From Clostridium pasteurianum BC1 (GTDB taxonomy: Bacteria > Bacillota > Clostridia > Clostridiales > Clostridiaceae): DNA of 64,000 nucleotides. Location: NCBI RefSeq assembly GCF_000389635.1, contig NC_021182.1:3947925-4011924 (forward strand), read 5' to 3'. Below the pieces are notes generated by a model. It ran no database searches and had not been told where the DNA came from. It saw only the letters and a program-made list of their open reading frames with translations. The stretch's first letter is position 1. Each line of letters starts with the position of its first letter. The position numbers were made by a program, and so were the translations under genes. This document shows positions 17,518 through 27,032 of this stretch, one piece after another.

Positions 17518-18435
17518 GTGAATTTATTAACTCTAAATGCAGATATTATTCCATCCGTAAGACTAGTTGGCCATGTATCCTATAATAAACCTTGGAAACA
17601 CTTCACGAGAACTACAGATGAATATTTATTGTATGTTGTAAAAAGCGGAGAATTGTATATAAAAGAAGGAGTTACTGAATACTGTTTAAAAAAAGGTGAC
17701 TTGCTAATTCTAGAGCCCAATATTCAACACTATGGATTTAAAGAATCTGTCTGCCATTATTATTATATTCATTTTAAACATCCAAAGATTAAATGGATCA
17801 AAAATAAATCTGATAATGAAATTTCAAAGGAATTTATCAAAAAAAGAAAAGAGTCCCTTGCTAGTGATCATTTTAGTAAATACGAAGATATCTCCCATAT
17901 TTTTTATTTACCAAAATTCTATCATTACGAAAATGAAAACGAAATCATCCCACTACTTGTAAACACAGACAATGATTTTTATAAAAAATATGAAGGTTAT
18001 AAAAAGATTGCATCCATAAATCTTTTACAAATATTAATAAAAATAAGTAGAGATTATACTTCTGCTAAAATAGATACTACTGGAGGACACTTTTCTAAAT
18101 CTTTCATCAAATGTAGAAAACTATTAAATTATCTTAATAATTATTTCATGAAAAAAGTTACTAGAGCAGATATAGAAGAATTATTTGAATCAAATTATGA
18201 TTATCTTAATAGAATTTTTGAAAATATGACAGGCTATACTATATTAAATTACCTAAACACTCTAAGAATCACTAAAGCTAAGGAACTATTTGATACAACT
18301 CCCATTAAAATTTCAGAGGTGGGTTATCTTGTAGGAGTCAGTGACCCATATTATTTTAGTAGGTTTTTTAAAAAGCATACAGGAATGACTCCATCTCAAT
18401 ATATAAAGCTAAGAAGTGAAACTAAATTAGAATAA
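17518..18435 (+). CDS. AraC-family transcriptional regulator (cupin sensor)
   Basis: Cytoplasmic regulator of 305 residues. The N-terminal half is a cupin-like sugar-sensing domain (LLYVVKSGELYIKEG, LKKGDLLILEPNIQHYG). The C-terminal ~100 residues hold two helix-turn-helices ending in the AraC signature (ISEVGYLVGVSDPYYFSRFFKKHTGMTPSQY). The start is a GTG at 17518 with AGGAG upstream. It is divergent from the Lpl-type transporter operon, the standard place for its activator. The 30-bp motif in front of it also occurs before the YesL-like gene, so the two loci may form one regulon. Confidence 0.88.
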   Translation: MNLLTLNADIIPSVRLVGHVSYNKPWKHFTRTTDEYLLYVVKSGELYIKEGVTEYCLKKGDLLILEPNIQHYGFKESVCHYYYIHFKHPKIKWIKNKSDNEISKEFIKKRKESLASDHFSKYEDISHIFYLPKFYHYENENEIIPLLVNTDNDFYKKYEGYKKIASINLLQILIKISRDYTSAKIDTTGGHFSKSFIKCRKLLNYLNNYFMKKVTRADIEELFESNYDYLNRIFENMTGYTILNYLNTLRITKAKELFDTTPIKISEVGYLVGVSDPYYFSRFFKKHTGMTPSQYIKLRSETKLE

Positions 18436-18496
18436 GCAAGAAAAGAATCTAACAAAATTAAAAATAATTATTTTTAATAATAGAATCGCTAAAAAG

Positions 18497-18532
18497 CAGT
18501 CTCACAATACATATATATACATTGTGAGACTG
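18497..18532. terminator. Terminator between the AraC gene and the ABC exporter operon
   Basis: CAGTCTCACAAT pairs with ATTGTGAGACTG around an AT-rich loop. A T run (CTGCTTTTTAG) is on the minus strand, so it best serves the exporter operon. I see no gene in 18533-18751. Confidence 0.7.
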
Positions 18533-18751
18533 ATCCATGATTTGAACATCACATTAATAATAAATATTTGTTTTCTAAATGCTTACAAGCTATATCAAAA
18601 AAATCTCCTTCATTTAAATAAAAACTGAGGTTTCTTAGTCAATCTATTATATGTCTTAGGCTATTCGATTTTAAATTGTTCTATCGGCATACCTTATTTT
18701 CCTCATTGGACAGCTTACAAAGACTATCATCTATATTTTTTTGAATATTCC

Positions 18752-20533
18752 TTAAATAGCTTTAAATAATTCATATTGAGAACTGTAAAGTTTATAGTAT
18801 TCACCCTGTTTATTTATAAGTTCATCATGATTGCCACTTTCTATGATTTGCCCCTTGTCTATATACATAATCTTATCAGAATTTTTTATAGTGGACAGTC
18901 TATGGGCTATTATAAAAGACGTTCTACCTTTAAGCAATTTTTGCAATCCCTCTTGAAGTAATGCTTCTGTTTTAGTATCAATACTGGAAGTTGCTTCGTC
19001 TAAAATTAATATTTTTGGATCGGCAAGTAAAGCTCTTGCAAAAGATATAAGCTGCTTTTGTCCTGCGGAAAATCTAGAACCATTTTCATTTACTATTGTT
19101 TCGTAACCATCTTTTAGTTCCTTAATAAAATCGTGTGCCCTTACTGATTTTGCAGCAGCTACTATTTCTTCATCAGAATCATCTAACCTTCCATATCTTA
19201 TATTTTCTTTTATGGTTCCAGAAAAAATAAATGGATCCTGAAGCATAACTCCCATTTGTCTTCTTAGAGAATTAAGAGTAACTTCTTTTATATTTATACC
19301 ATCAATTAATATTTCTCCCTGCTGAATATCATAGAACCTACTTATTAAATTAATAATACTGCTTTTCCCAGCCCCCGTAGGACCAACTAAAGCAATACTT
19401 TGTCCATGAGAAACGGAAAAACTTATATTATTAAGTATAGTTTTACTTTCGTCGTAGGCAAATGTTACATTTTTAAACTCTACATTTCCCCTTATTACTG
19501 GTAATTCATATGCATTAGACATATCTTCTACAATAACTTTTTCATCTATAGTTTCAAAAATTCTTTCTATATAGGACATGGCATTTATAATATTATTATA
19601 AGCACCAGCTAGATTAGAAATCGGTGTCCAAAATCTTCCTATATATCCTATAAATGCTATTAGAACACCAATAGTAACATCTTTATCTATAGAAGCTATT
19701 CCAATTATATATACAGCAGCTATAATAATTACAGATATATTATCTACTACAGGACTCATCAAAAATTGAATTTTAACTGATTTAATCCAGTGTTTTCTGT
19801 AATCATCATTTAATTTTCTAAAAATACTTAAGTTTTCATCTTCTCTTGTAAAGCATTGAGTAACTCTCATTCCACATATGCTTTCATGAGTGTATGCATT
19901 TAGATTTGACAGTTTATTGCTCAGAAGCTGCCAGGCTTTTCTCTGTATATTCTTTAATAAAAACATTACTAATATGATAACTGGAATACCTATTAAACAT
20001 GTAACTGTAAGCTTAATATTTATATAAAGCATAAACATAATAATAAATATTAAAGTAAACAGGTCAGTAATCATATTCACAATACCATTAGAAAGTAAAT
20101 CACTGAGTCCATTTACATAATTAACTGCTCTTACCAAAATCTTTCCATGGGGTCTGCTATCATAATATTGAAAAGGTAATTTTTGAAGATGTACAAATAA
20201 ATCTTTTCTCATATTAAGTATTGCATTTTGCCCCACAAAGGTCATAATCCGAATTTTATATTTCATGCAAATATTATTTATTACCAAAGTTAAAAGGTAT
20301 ACTATTGATATAAATATCAATCCCTTTAAATCTTTTCCTGGTATCTTTACATCCAGAGCATCTTTTATTAGATAAGGGCCTAATAAATTTACAAAAGCTG
20401 CAAGTATCATTATTGAAATAGTTATTAAAAATTTAGTCTTATATACTGTTATATATTTTAAAAGTCTTTTAAGATGTACTAAACTAAATTTTATTTCCAA
20501 ATCTTCATCTACATCAAATTTATTTCTTTTCAT
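18752..20533 (-). CDS. ABC transporter, half-exporter with fused ATPase (YheH/LmrD-like)
   Basis: Membrane-spanning half-transporter of 593 residues: about six transmembrane helices in the first ~320 residues, then an ATPase domain. The ATPase has Walker A GPTGAGKSS, signature FSAGQKQL and Walker B ILILDEATSS followed by the H-loop AHRLS. It starts 3 bp after its partner gene ends, so the two probably form a heterodimer of the multidrug/lipid exporter family. The Walker B glutamate is present, so this subunit keeps the catalytic site. There is no link to sugars in the sequence itself. Confidence 0.88.
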   Translation of the reverse strand: MKRNKFDVDEDLEIKFSLVHLKRLLKYITVYKTKFLITISIMILAAFVNLLGPYLIKDALDVKIPGKDLKGLIFISIVYLLTLVINNICMKYKIRIMTFVGQNAILNMRKDLFVHLQKLPFQYYDSRPHGKILVRAVNYVNGLSDLLSNGIVNMITDLFTLIFIIMFMLYINIKLTVTCLIGIPVIILVMFLLKNIQRKAWQLLSNKLSNLNAYTHESICGMRVTQCFTREDENLSIFRKLNDDYRKHWIKSVKIQFLMSPVVDNISVIIIAAVYIIGIASIDKDVTIGVLIAFIGYIGRFWTPISNLAGAYNNIINAMSYIERIFETIDEKVIVEDMSNAYELPVIRGNVEFKNVTFAYDESKTILNNISFSVSHGQSIALVGPTGAGKSSIINLISRFYDIQQGEILIDGINIKEVTLNSLRRQMGVMLQDPFIFSGTIKENIRYGRLDDSDEEIVAAAKSVRAHDFIKELKDGYETIVNENGSRFSAGQKQLISFARALLADPKILILDEATSSIDTKTEALLQEGLQKLLKGRTSFIIAHRLSTIKNSDKIMYIDKGQIIESGNHDELINKQGEYYKLYSSQYELFKAI

Positions 20534-20536
20534 ATA

Positions 20537-22288
20537 TTACACCACCTGATTATTTGATTTACCATCAAAATCTCCAAATTGATTCATATATACCCTATAA
20601 TAATATCCATCATTTTCTAATAATTCTTTATGATTACCTTGTTCTACAATCTTACCCTTATTGAGAACTATAATTTTATCCGCCTTTTTTACGGAAGAAA
20701 TTCTATGGGACACTATTATAGTAGTTTTTTCTTTTATATAAGAACTTAATAAGTTTTGAATTTTAAATTCTGTTTCCATATCTACACTGGAAGTAGTATC
20801 ATCCAGCACTAGTATGGCAGGATTTTTAAGGAGAGCTCTAGCCAGAGAAATTCTTTGCTTTTGACCACCAGAAAGACCAACACCTCTTTCTCCTATAATA
20901 GTTTCATAGCCCTCAGATAGATTATTTATAAAATCACTTGCTATAGACATTTGAGCTGCCTTATTTATTTCTTCAAAAGAAGCGTTGGAAACTCCATAAG
21001 CAATATTTGCTTCTACGGTATCTGAAAATAAAAATATATCCTGCATAGCCACACCTATACTATCTCTTAATTTTTTTAAATTTATTTTTTTAATATCAAT
21101 TCCATCTATTAATATTTCTCCTTTAGTACAATCATAAAATCTACAAAGTAAGTTTAACAAAAAAGATTTACCGGAGCCTGTAGGACCTATAATTGCTAAA
21201 GTTTCTCCAGCTTTAACTTTAATGTTTATATTGCTCAATATATTTTCGTTTTCATAGCAAAAATACACATTCTTAAATTCTATATTACCTGCTATTTTAT
21301 CAGTTTTAATTAAATTCTTTGAATTTTTAATCTTAGTTTTTGTATTCATAAGTTCATAAACTTTTTCTGCAGAAGCTCTGAATCTTTCCACATCATTTGT
21401 AAGCCAACCTGCCATTCTTAAAGGATTATTTATGGCGAATATCAATGAACTGAAAGTAATAAGTTCTCCCATAGAGAGACTAGAATTTATAACCATGATT
21501 CCTCCAATTAATATTACAACTATATTCAAACCGGAGGATAAAGAGTCTAATACAGGTAGGTACTTTTCCCATACTTTAGCTGATTCAAAATTTCTTTCTC
21601 TGTATGCTTCATTTTCTTTATTAAACTTTTTTATCTCATAATCTTCTTTTGCAAAAGCTTTAACTACTCTATTTCCACTTATATTTTCCTGTACCACGGA
21701 ATTTAGTCTTGAAAATTGCTGTCTTATGGAAGAAAAGGTAGGCTTTACTTTTCTTGATAGTTTAAAAGTAAAGTAACCTATTACAGGAGTATATAAAATC
21801 ATTAAAATAGCTAATTTATAATTAACCGTAAACATTATTCCTATGGAAAAAATAAATATCAATCCATTTTCAACTACCATATATATTACCCAAGCCACAA
21901 AATGTCTTATGGTATCCATATCACCAGTCATAGCAGTCATTATGTTTCCAGTTTCATTTTTTTCATAAAAGCTAAAGTCCAGCTTTTGAAGTTTTTCATA
22001 AGCTTGTTCTCTAAGAGTAAAAAGAATATTCTGAGATACATTTTCAAAGATAAGTTGAAAATAATACCTTAGTATTGACCTTATAAATGTAACACTTATA
22101 ATTATAGTTAAATAAATCATCAATGAATTGGTTTGTCTTTTAACGATTACATTATCCACTATCTTACCTGACAGGTATGGAGTTACCATATTCAAAGCTG
22201 AACAAACAGCAATTAAAAAAACACCAAAAAACATTTTAAACTTATATTTACGCATATAATTCCAAATCCATTTAAACATATTAGACAT
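20537..22288 (-). CDS. ABC transporter, half-exporter with fused ATPase (YheI/LmrC-like)
   Basis: Partner half-exporter of 583 residues: a six-helix membrane domain, then an ATPase with Walker A GPTGSGKSF, signature LSGGQKQR and Walker B AILVLDDTTSS. The residue after the Walker B Asp is Asp instead of Glu. This is the usual degenerate site of heterodimeric exporters, so ATP hydrolysis should occur mainly at the composite site completed by the 18752 protein. It has GGGGG upstream of the ATG at 22288 and is first in the two-gene operon. Confidence 0.88.
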   Translation of the reverse strand: MSNMFKWIWNYMRKYKFKMFFGVFLIAVCSALNMVTPYLSGKIVDNVIVKRQTNSLMIYLTIIISVTFIRSILRYYFQLIFENVSQNILFTLREQAYEKLQKLDFSFYEKNETGNIMTAMTGDMDTIRHFVAWVIYMVVENGLIFIFSIGIMFTVNYKLAILMILYTPVIGYFTFKLSRKVKPTFSSIRQQFSRLNSVVQENISGNRVVKAFAKEDYEIKKFNKENEAYRERNFESAKVWEKYLPVLDSLSSGLNIVVILIGGIMVINSSLSMGELITFSSLIFAINNPLRMAGWLTNDVERFRASAEKVYELMNTKTKIKNSKNLIKTDKIAGNIEFKNVYFCYENENILSNINIKVKAGETLAIIGPTGSGKSFLLNLLCRFYDCTKGEILIDGIDIKKINLKKLRDSIGVAMQDIFLFSDTVEANIAYGVSNASFEEINKAAQMSIASDFINNLSEGYETIIGERGVGLSGGQKQRISLARALLKNPAILVLDDTTSSVDMETEFKIQNLLSSYIKEKTTIIVSHRISSVKKADKIIVLNKGKIVEQGNHKELLENDGYYYRVYMNQFGDFDGKSNNQVV

Positions 22289-22417
22289 AAAAAATACCCC
22301 CTACAATTCATCGAAGTCATTTTAGTCAATTGCAGAATTTTGTATTATTATTCTGCTATTATCTATTTACTAGATTAATTATAAAAGAGGCCAAAGTTAA
22401 AATCTTCACTTAAATTG

Positions 22418-23284
22418 CTAATTAGTTCGTATATTTTGCTTTTTTAAATATTCTGAAGGAGAGCATCCTTGAATTTCTTTAAACACTTTATTGAAAGTCT
22501 TAATATTATTGAATCCACACTTAAAGGCTGCTTCTGTTATAGTTATATCATGATTTATTAGGTACCACTGTACTTTTGTAACTCTAAAATCATTTAAATA
22601 TTGTATAAAAGTAATACCCGTATATCTCTTAAATAGTCTAGAAAAATGATACATACTAAATCCCATTTCACAAGAAATTTTTTTTAGATTTAAATTTTCA
22701 TTATAATTATTCTCTATATAATTAAAAACATTTTCCAATCGTTTAAGATTTTCTTTATGCTTAGTTTTTTCCTCATAATTATCAATTTCTACAGGCAAAT
22801 TTCTAAGTAATAATACTGATATATCACATAGCCTAGCCTTTAACGCCAGTTTATAACCATTTTCCCTTTTGTTATTTTCTTTTATCAAAACTTTTAGCTG
22901 ATTTTCAATTTTATTTTTTAGCACTGTATCCCATTGATTACTTACTCTTTTAGTTTTATCAAAAATATATTTTATATTTTCTCCTTCACCTTTTTCACTT
23001 AAAACGTTATCAAATATGGACAACGAGAATTGCACTACTACCCTTCTATTAACAGTACATTCATGAAAAAAATAGTGAATACACCCACTACCAATTAAAA
23101 GAATATCACCTTCTTTTAAAGTATAAATATTATTATCAATTCCAACTCTTTGTTGTCCTTCTATTAGATAAATTATTTCTATTTCTTTATGCCAATGTGG
23201 TGCAACATCACAACATCCATTATCTACAAAAATATTGAAAGGAAAATCAACTTTTAATAAATCCTTTTCATAACTACCATTCAC
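22418..23284 (-). CDS. AraC-family transcriptional regulator
   Basis: A 288-residue regulator with an N-terminal cupin domain that has a metal/sugar-type His cluster (CCDVAPHWHKEIEIIYL). The C-terminal double helix-turn-helix is SMYHFSRLFKRYTGITFIQYL and AFKCGFNNIKTFNKVFKEIQGCSPSEY. The start is a GTG at 23284 with GGAGG upstream. It stands alone between the exporter operon and the dextranase gene, all on the same strand, and could regulate either. Dextranase is the more natural target for a cupin-type AraC protein. Confidence 0.85.
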   Translation of the reverse strand: MNGSYEKDLLKVDFPFNIFVDNGCCDVAPHWHKEIEIIYLIEGQQRVGIDNNIYTLKEGDILLIGSGCIHYFFHECTVNRRVVVQFSLSIFDNVLSEKGEGENIKYIFDKTKRVSNQWDTVLKNKIENQLKVLIKENNKRENGYKLALKARLCDISVLLLRNLPVEIDNYEEKTKHKENLKRLENVFNYIENNYNENLNLKKISCEMGFSMYHFSRLFKRYTGITFIQYLNDFRVTKVQWYLINHDITITEAAFKCGFNNIKTFNKVFKEIQGCSPSEYLKKQNIRTN

Positions 23285-23464
23285 GATTAATCCTCCTCAT
23301 ATTTTTAACAATATAATGCTATCATTACATACTTATACTTTATTCATCTTTACATTATACTAACTTATTTATCTTCTTATATCATTTTACTTACTTAAGA
23401 AAATTACATAATTGATCTTTCTATTTTAATCTTTCTTTTGGATTAGTTATCCAAGGATTTTAAA

Positions 23465-23498
23465 GGAGGCAAATAGTCTCTATCCCCATTTGTCTCCT
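23465..23498 (-). terminator. Probable terminator of the dextranase gene
   Basis: GGAGGCAAAT pairs with ATTTGTCTCC (one G-T pair). The minus strand then runs into TTTAAAA. A truncated repeat element separates it from the stop codon at 23550. Confidence 0.6.
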
Positions 23499-23500
23499 CA

Positions 23501-23540
23501 TTATCAATGAATCTTACTCAGTGGGAGTTTGTATTTCCAC
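23501..23540 (+). repeat. Two-hairpin palindromic element, truncated copy
   Basis: It begins TTATCAATGAATCTTACTC and continues through one arm of hairpin 1, matching the 42.55 and 54.81 kb copies, then stops. Only the hairpin-1 end is present. Confidence 0.75.
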
Positions 23541-23549
23541 ATTAAATAT

Positions 23550-25862
23550 TTAATTACTATTTGCAGGTGCATCAACAGGTTCAAGTGTAACATCATCTAT
23601 TTGTAAATTTGTATTTCCCGGGGCATCTTGGTAGAAACCAATTTTAAGATGTTCTTGATTAACATGAACAATAGCACTAATCTGTTGGTATCCATCCCCA
23701 TGTGGTATATTGGTATATACTGCATCTCCCCCGTAATCTGCAAGTTCCATTCTGGAAGTATTAGGAGTACCTAAACTTTGTTTTACCCATGCGCTTACTT
23801 TATACCATCCATTGGCCAAATCGTAAATTGGCTGTTCAATAGTCTGTGTGTACGGACTTCCGTTCCAGTAGTAACATTTGAACTTTCCACTATGCACATC
23901 ATCTCCATCTACACCATAAGAAGTACCTGTTGCTGTCCATCCAGAAGTATTCCCTGCTTCAAAGCCAGAGTTTGTAAAGGTTCCTTGTGTTGTTGGTGGT
24001 ACAGTTGATTTATTAATGTAAATCATATCCCAATATTGCAATGTAGGTACTTTAAATACAACATAATTTCCACCTGCATCATATCCTTTTTGAAATGGTA
24101 AATCTATAGTCTTTCCATTTTCATAATCAGGTGAAGCAAAAGATACACTTCCAACTGAATCTGTATAATAATACTTTACATTAAGATTTGATAGGGAAGT
24201 AGGTTCTGGATAATCTGCATTAGTGTCTCTCCAAGCGTTATTCGATTCTCCAAGTAAATTTATAAGATGAATGATTTGATGATTTCCATCACTTTTAGTA
24301 AAAGTCCATACCTTATTTGGTTCACTGGTTCTACTTGTATAAATACCCGGTATTTCAACCTTGTTTGATGTATCATTTTGTCCATCACGTAAAAGATTTT
24401 CATATGCAACTAAAAAGTCATAATATCTACGTTCCTTTTGCTTTAAATCATCACTCATAATCATATTACGATTTGGGAAGTATTCACTGCAAAGCATTCT
24501 ATTGTCATCTCCAAGTTCAAGACGGGATCCGCCACTTGCAAAAGTTGCTGCATCCGTTAACAGAACTCCGGGGGTATTCATATATCCCGGACTACTTTCG
24601 CTATGTGTCTTTGCTGCATCATAATCCATATATGCAGGAACAATTAATGATCTTCCATTGCCTTCAGCCCTTGAAGTATCTATTGCACCTTTTATATCAT
24701 TATATGTGACAAATCCATCCCCCGGCCATAATTCAGCATATAAAGCATCAGCATTGCTTTGAGCCACTGCAGTATGACCCTTGAACCCAACTGGATTAAA
24801 TATTATTTTTTTATTGACTAATTGACTTTTGGCATAATTAATAAAAGGTTTGAAGGTATCCGTTATTGAAACAGCTTGTCCGCTAGTTGTATATTTTGTT
24901 CCCCAGTCTCCCACTGTGTCTTCATGCCATCCATCAAATGGGAATGCTTTGAATACATCTTTTTCTCTATTTAAAATATAGTTCTGCCAATCTGTATTTA
25001 AAGGATTAAAGAAATAAAGAGCCGAAGTTGCCCAGCCACTGGGCATATCCATTTTCCATTGAGTCCCTCCAACACTGTCAAGCAATGCCCAGTCTTTCTT
25101 TACTCCGCTTCCATCTGTTGTATATCCATCTACAGCTCCGTAAATAAGATTATATTCCATGGCTGCTATATTACTCTCATGGCCGGAGTTTATATAGTCA
25201 AGAATTGTTTTCTTGTATGTTTTCTGGTTAGCAAGATTATCCCATGAAGCATCGGGATTTGATGGGTCACCCTTAATTGGTATGTGGTGTTTCCATTGCC
25301 AATCATAATATTGAATAGCATTTATATGATAATCATTTAGTTGAGATATTATATTGCTGCTAGTTTCAGATGACTGAGATCCAAATTTTGTTAGATATCC
25401 ATACCGTGGAAACTTTAACCAATTAGAAGATACATCAACAGCAGTATTCATATTATTAATTATATTACCTGAAGAATCTTTTACATATGCTTCCACCAGA
25501 TAACCCTGATAATCAGTACTTGGTGGGGTCCATGTAAAGCTTAAAGTTGTTGTTGCTCCTTTTCCAGCAGTAAAACTTTTAGTGGAAGAGGTATCAATTT
25601 CCTTTTCAAGATGTTTAAAGGATAAAGAAACCGTTTCTTTACTTATGGCTGAATTTCCATTATTTTTAAGATTAACACTTATTTTAACTTTATCTCCTGG
25701 ATTATACCTAGCCTTATCTGTATTGATATTTACACTGATGCTATCTGCACTACTAGACTTTTCATTAGATTTTGCAAATGCACGATATGATGTTGAAGAA
25801 ATTGCTACTAGCATAAAAGGAATAACTAGGCTTAGTACTTTTTTTAACATTTTTTTGTTCAT
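23550..25862 (-). CDS. Secreted GH66 dextranase (or cycloisomaltooligosaccharide glucanotransferase)
   Basis: Extracellular endo-alpha-1,6-glucanase of about 770 residues. I use the ATG at 25862 (MNKKMLKKVLS), which follows GGGGGA; the longer frame adds 15 unlikely residues. A signal peptide ends near AFAKS. An immunoglobulin-like domain (about 40-135) precedes the GH66 catalytic domain (about 140-590). There FDGWHEDTVGDWG holds the likely nucleophile (Asp315) and YAELWPG the likely acid (Glu377). A C-terminal carbohydrate-binding module (about 630-755, SGFEAGNTSGWTATG) follows. No cell-wall anchor is visible. Dextranases and the cyclising enzymes share this fold; the latter usually carry a CBM35 inserted in the catalytic domain, which I do not see. 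Confidence 0.88.
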   Translation of the reverse strand: MNKKMLKKVLSLVIPFMLVAISSTSYRAFAKSNEKSSSADSISVNINTDKARYNPGDKVKISVNLKNNGNSAISKETVSLSFKHLEKEIDTSSTKSFTAGKGATTTLSFTWTPPSTDYQGYLVEAYVKDSSGNIINNMNTAVDVSSNWLKFPRYGYLTKFGSQSSETSSNIISQLNDYHINAIQYYDWQWKHHIPIKGDPSNPDASWDNLANQKTYKKTILDYINSGHESNIAAMEYNLIYGAVDGYTTDGSGVKKDWALLDSVGGTQWKMDMPSGWATSALYFFNPLNTDWQNYILNREKDVFKAFPFDGWHEDTVGDWGTKYTTSGQAVSITDTFKPFINYAKSQLVNKKIIFNPVGFKGHTAVAQSNADALYAELWPGDGFVTYNDIKGAIDTSRAEGNGRSLIVPAYMDYDAAKTHSESSPGYMNTPGVLLTDAATFASGGSRLELGDDNRMLCSEYFPNRNMIMSDDLKQKERRYYDFLVAYENLLRDGQNDTSNKVEIPGIYTSRTSEPNKVWTFTKSDGNHQIIHLINLLGESNNAWRDTNADYPEPTSLSNLNVKYYYTDSVGSVSFASPDYENGKTIDLPFQKGYDAGGNYVVFKVPTLQYWDMIYINKSTVPPTTQGTFTNSGFEAGNTSGWTATGTSYGVDGDDVHSGKFKCYYWNGSPYTQTIEQPIYDLANGWYKVSAWVKQSLGTPNTSRMELADYGGDAVYTNIPHGDGYQQISAIVHVNQEHLKIGFYQDAPGNTNLQIDDVTLEPVDAPANSN

Positions 25863-25994
25863 AAAATTTAATTCCCCCTTACAAATAATTATTTTAGTCA
25901 CTTGCACCCCACCTATTTTATTAGATCTTAAGGCTTTACAAGTTATATTGAAAATGATTTCTCAACTTCATGATTGATTTAAAATTATTGTATT

Positions 25995-26008
25995 CTAATC
26001 GTTTTCAA
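25995..26008. promoter_or_regulatory. cre-like operator upstream of the dextranase gene
   Basis: The minus strand reads ATTGAAAACGATTAG, a good CcpA/LacI-type match, 133 bp upstream of the dextranase start; suggests glucose repression. The 25863-26240 gap also holds the conserved motif at 26071. Confidence 0.55.
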
Positions 26009-26070
26009 TATTATAAATTATTTACTTATTATTTTAATTTATAATATAATCCTATTAAATGTAACATTCT

Positions 26071-26100
26071 TACTTTTTTTGTACAATTACTACTTTAAAA
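26071..26100 (+). promoter_or_regulatory. 30-bp motif shared with the AraC gene promoter
   Basis: TACTTTTTTTGTACAATT and the following 12 bases match 17472-17501 at 28 of 30 positions. It lies in the divergent dextranase/YesL region and is a candidate site for the AraC regulator. Confidence 0.65.
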
Positions 26101-26240
26101 TTAGTTCTAAATTGAAAAAATCAGAATCAGCATATTGGAAAAATTAAACTTATGCTATAATAGTAGTAAAGGTTTGCAACTTTCAATAATTAAATAGTTA
26201 CTAAAATCAAAATATAAAATAATAAGAAATGGAGAAAGCT

Positions 26241-26942
26241 ATGAGTAAAAAAAGAGAATTAGGAGAAAATACACTTTATACTTTTGCAAATTATATATGG
26301 TGGTTCTTATTAGGGAATTTTTATTTTTTGCTGACAAATATTCCTTTTATCTTTGTCATTTTTTCTATGCAATTAAGTGGTATCTATAACATGAACTTAG
26401 TTTTCATTTTGTCTTTATTACCAATAGGTCCTTCACTTACTGCATTATTCAGCGTAATGGGTAAGCTCACTAGAGAAGGAGACATTAATGTAACAAAAGA
26501 CTTTTTTAAAGCTTATAGGGTAAATTTTCTTGATTCATTATTTTTTTGGAGCATAGAAGTAATTATTTTGGCCATAGCTTTCATTGATATTATAATCTTT
26601 AACAATAATCCCAAATTATATTTTCTAAAAATTATTCCGGTTATTATTTCTGTCCTGGGTTCCGCTTTGGCATTATATATTTTCCCTATAATATCGAGAT
26701 TCTATCTGAAGAGAAAAGATATTTTTAGATTATCACTTATGTATTTACTAAAAAATATACATATATGTTTGATAACTTTTGCAGCAATTTTTGTTTTATG
26801 GATAATATTCACTAAAATCAATGGTGCAATACCAGTGTTATTTTCTTCAAGTATAATATGTTATATAGTAATGTTTTTAGAAAAAAATATGTTTCAAGAT
26901 ATTGAAAGAAAAGTAAAAAATACAGATCACTCAGTTGAATAG
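26241..26942 (+). CDS. YesL-family (DUF624) membrane protein
   Basis: Integral membrane protein of 233 residues with about five to six hydrophobic segments. The N-terminal ENTLYTFANYIWWFLLGNFYFLLT stretch resembles YesL/DUF624 proteins, whose genes usually accompany Lpl/Yes-type polysaccharide transporters. I use the ATG at 26241, because GGAGA lies six bases before it; the frame is open from four codons upstream. It is divergent from the dextranase gene and ends at a bidirectional terminator. The family's molecular role is unknown. Context suggests a part in saccharide uptake. Confidence 0.8.
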   Translation: MSKKRELGENTLYTFANYIWWFLLGNFYFLLTNIPFIFVIFSMQLSGIYNMNLVFILSLLPIGPSLTALFSVMGKLTREGDINVTKDFFKAYRVNFLDSLFFWSIEVIILAIAFIDIIIFNNNPKLYFLKIIPVIISVLGSALALYIFPIISRFYLKRKDIFRLSLMYLLKNIHICLITFAAIFVLWIIFTKINGAIPVLFSSSIICYIVMFLEKNMFQDIERKVKNTDHSVE

Positions 26943-26995
26943 AAGATTATTATGTTGTAAATTCTGACAATTCTATTCTTGAATATTTTGCATAA

Positions 26996-27025
26996 AAAAG
27001 TGGGAACATGCATCCCACTTTTATT
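26996..27025. terminator. Bidirectional terminator
   Basis: AAGTGGGA pairs with TCCCACTT around ACATGCA, with A and T runs on both sides. It separates the convergent YesL-like gene and the amylase operon. Confidence 0.85.
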
Positions 27026-27032
27026 TACCAAA

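Noticed and set aside
18533-18751. Possible gene remnant downstream of the ABC exporter
   Set aside because: All three minus-strand frames contain frequent stops and no recognisable motif.
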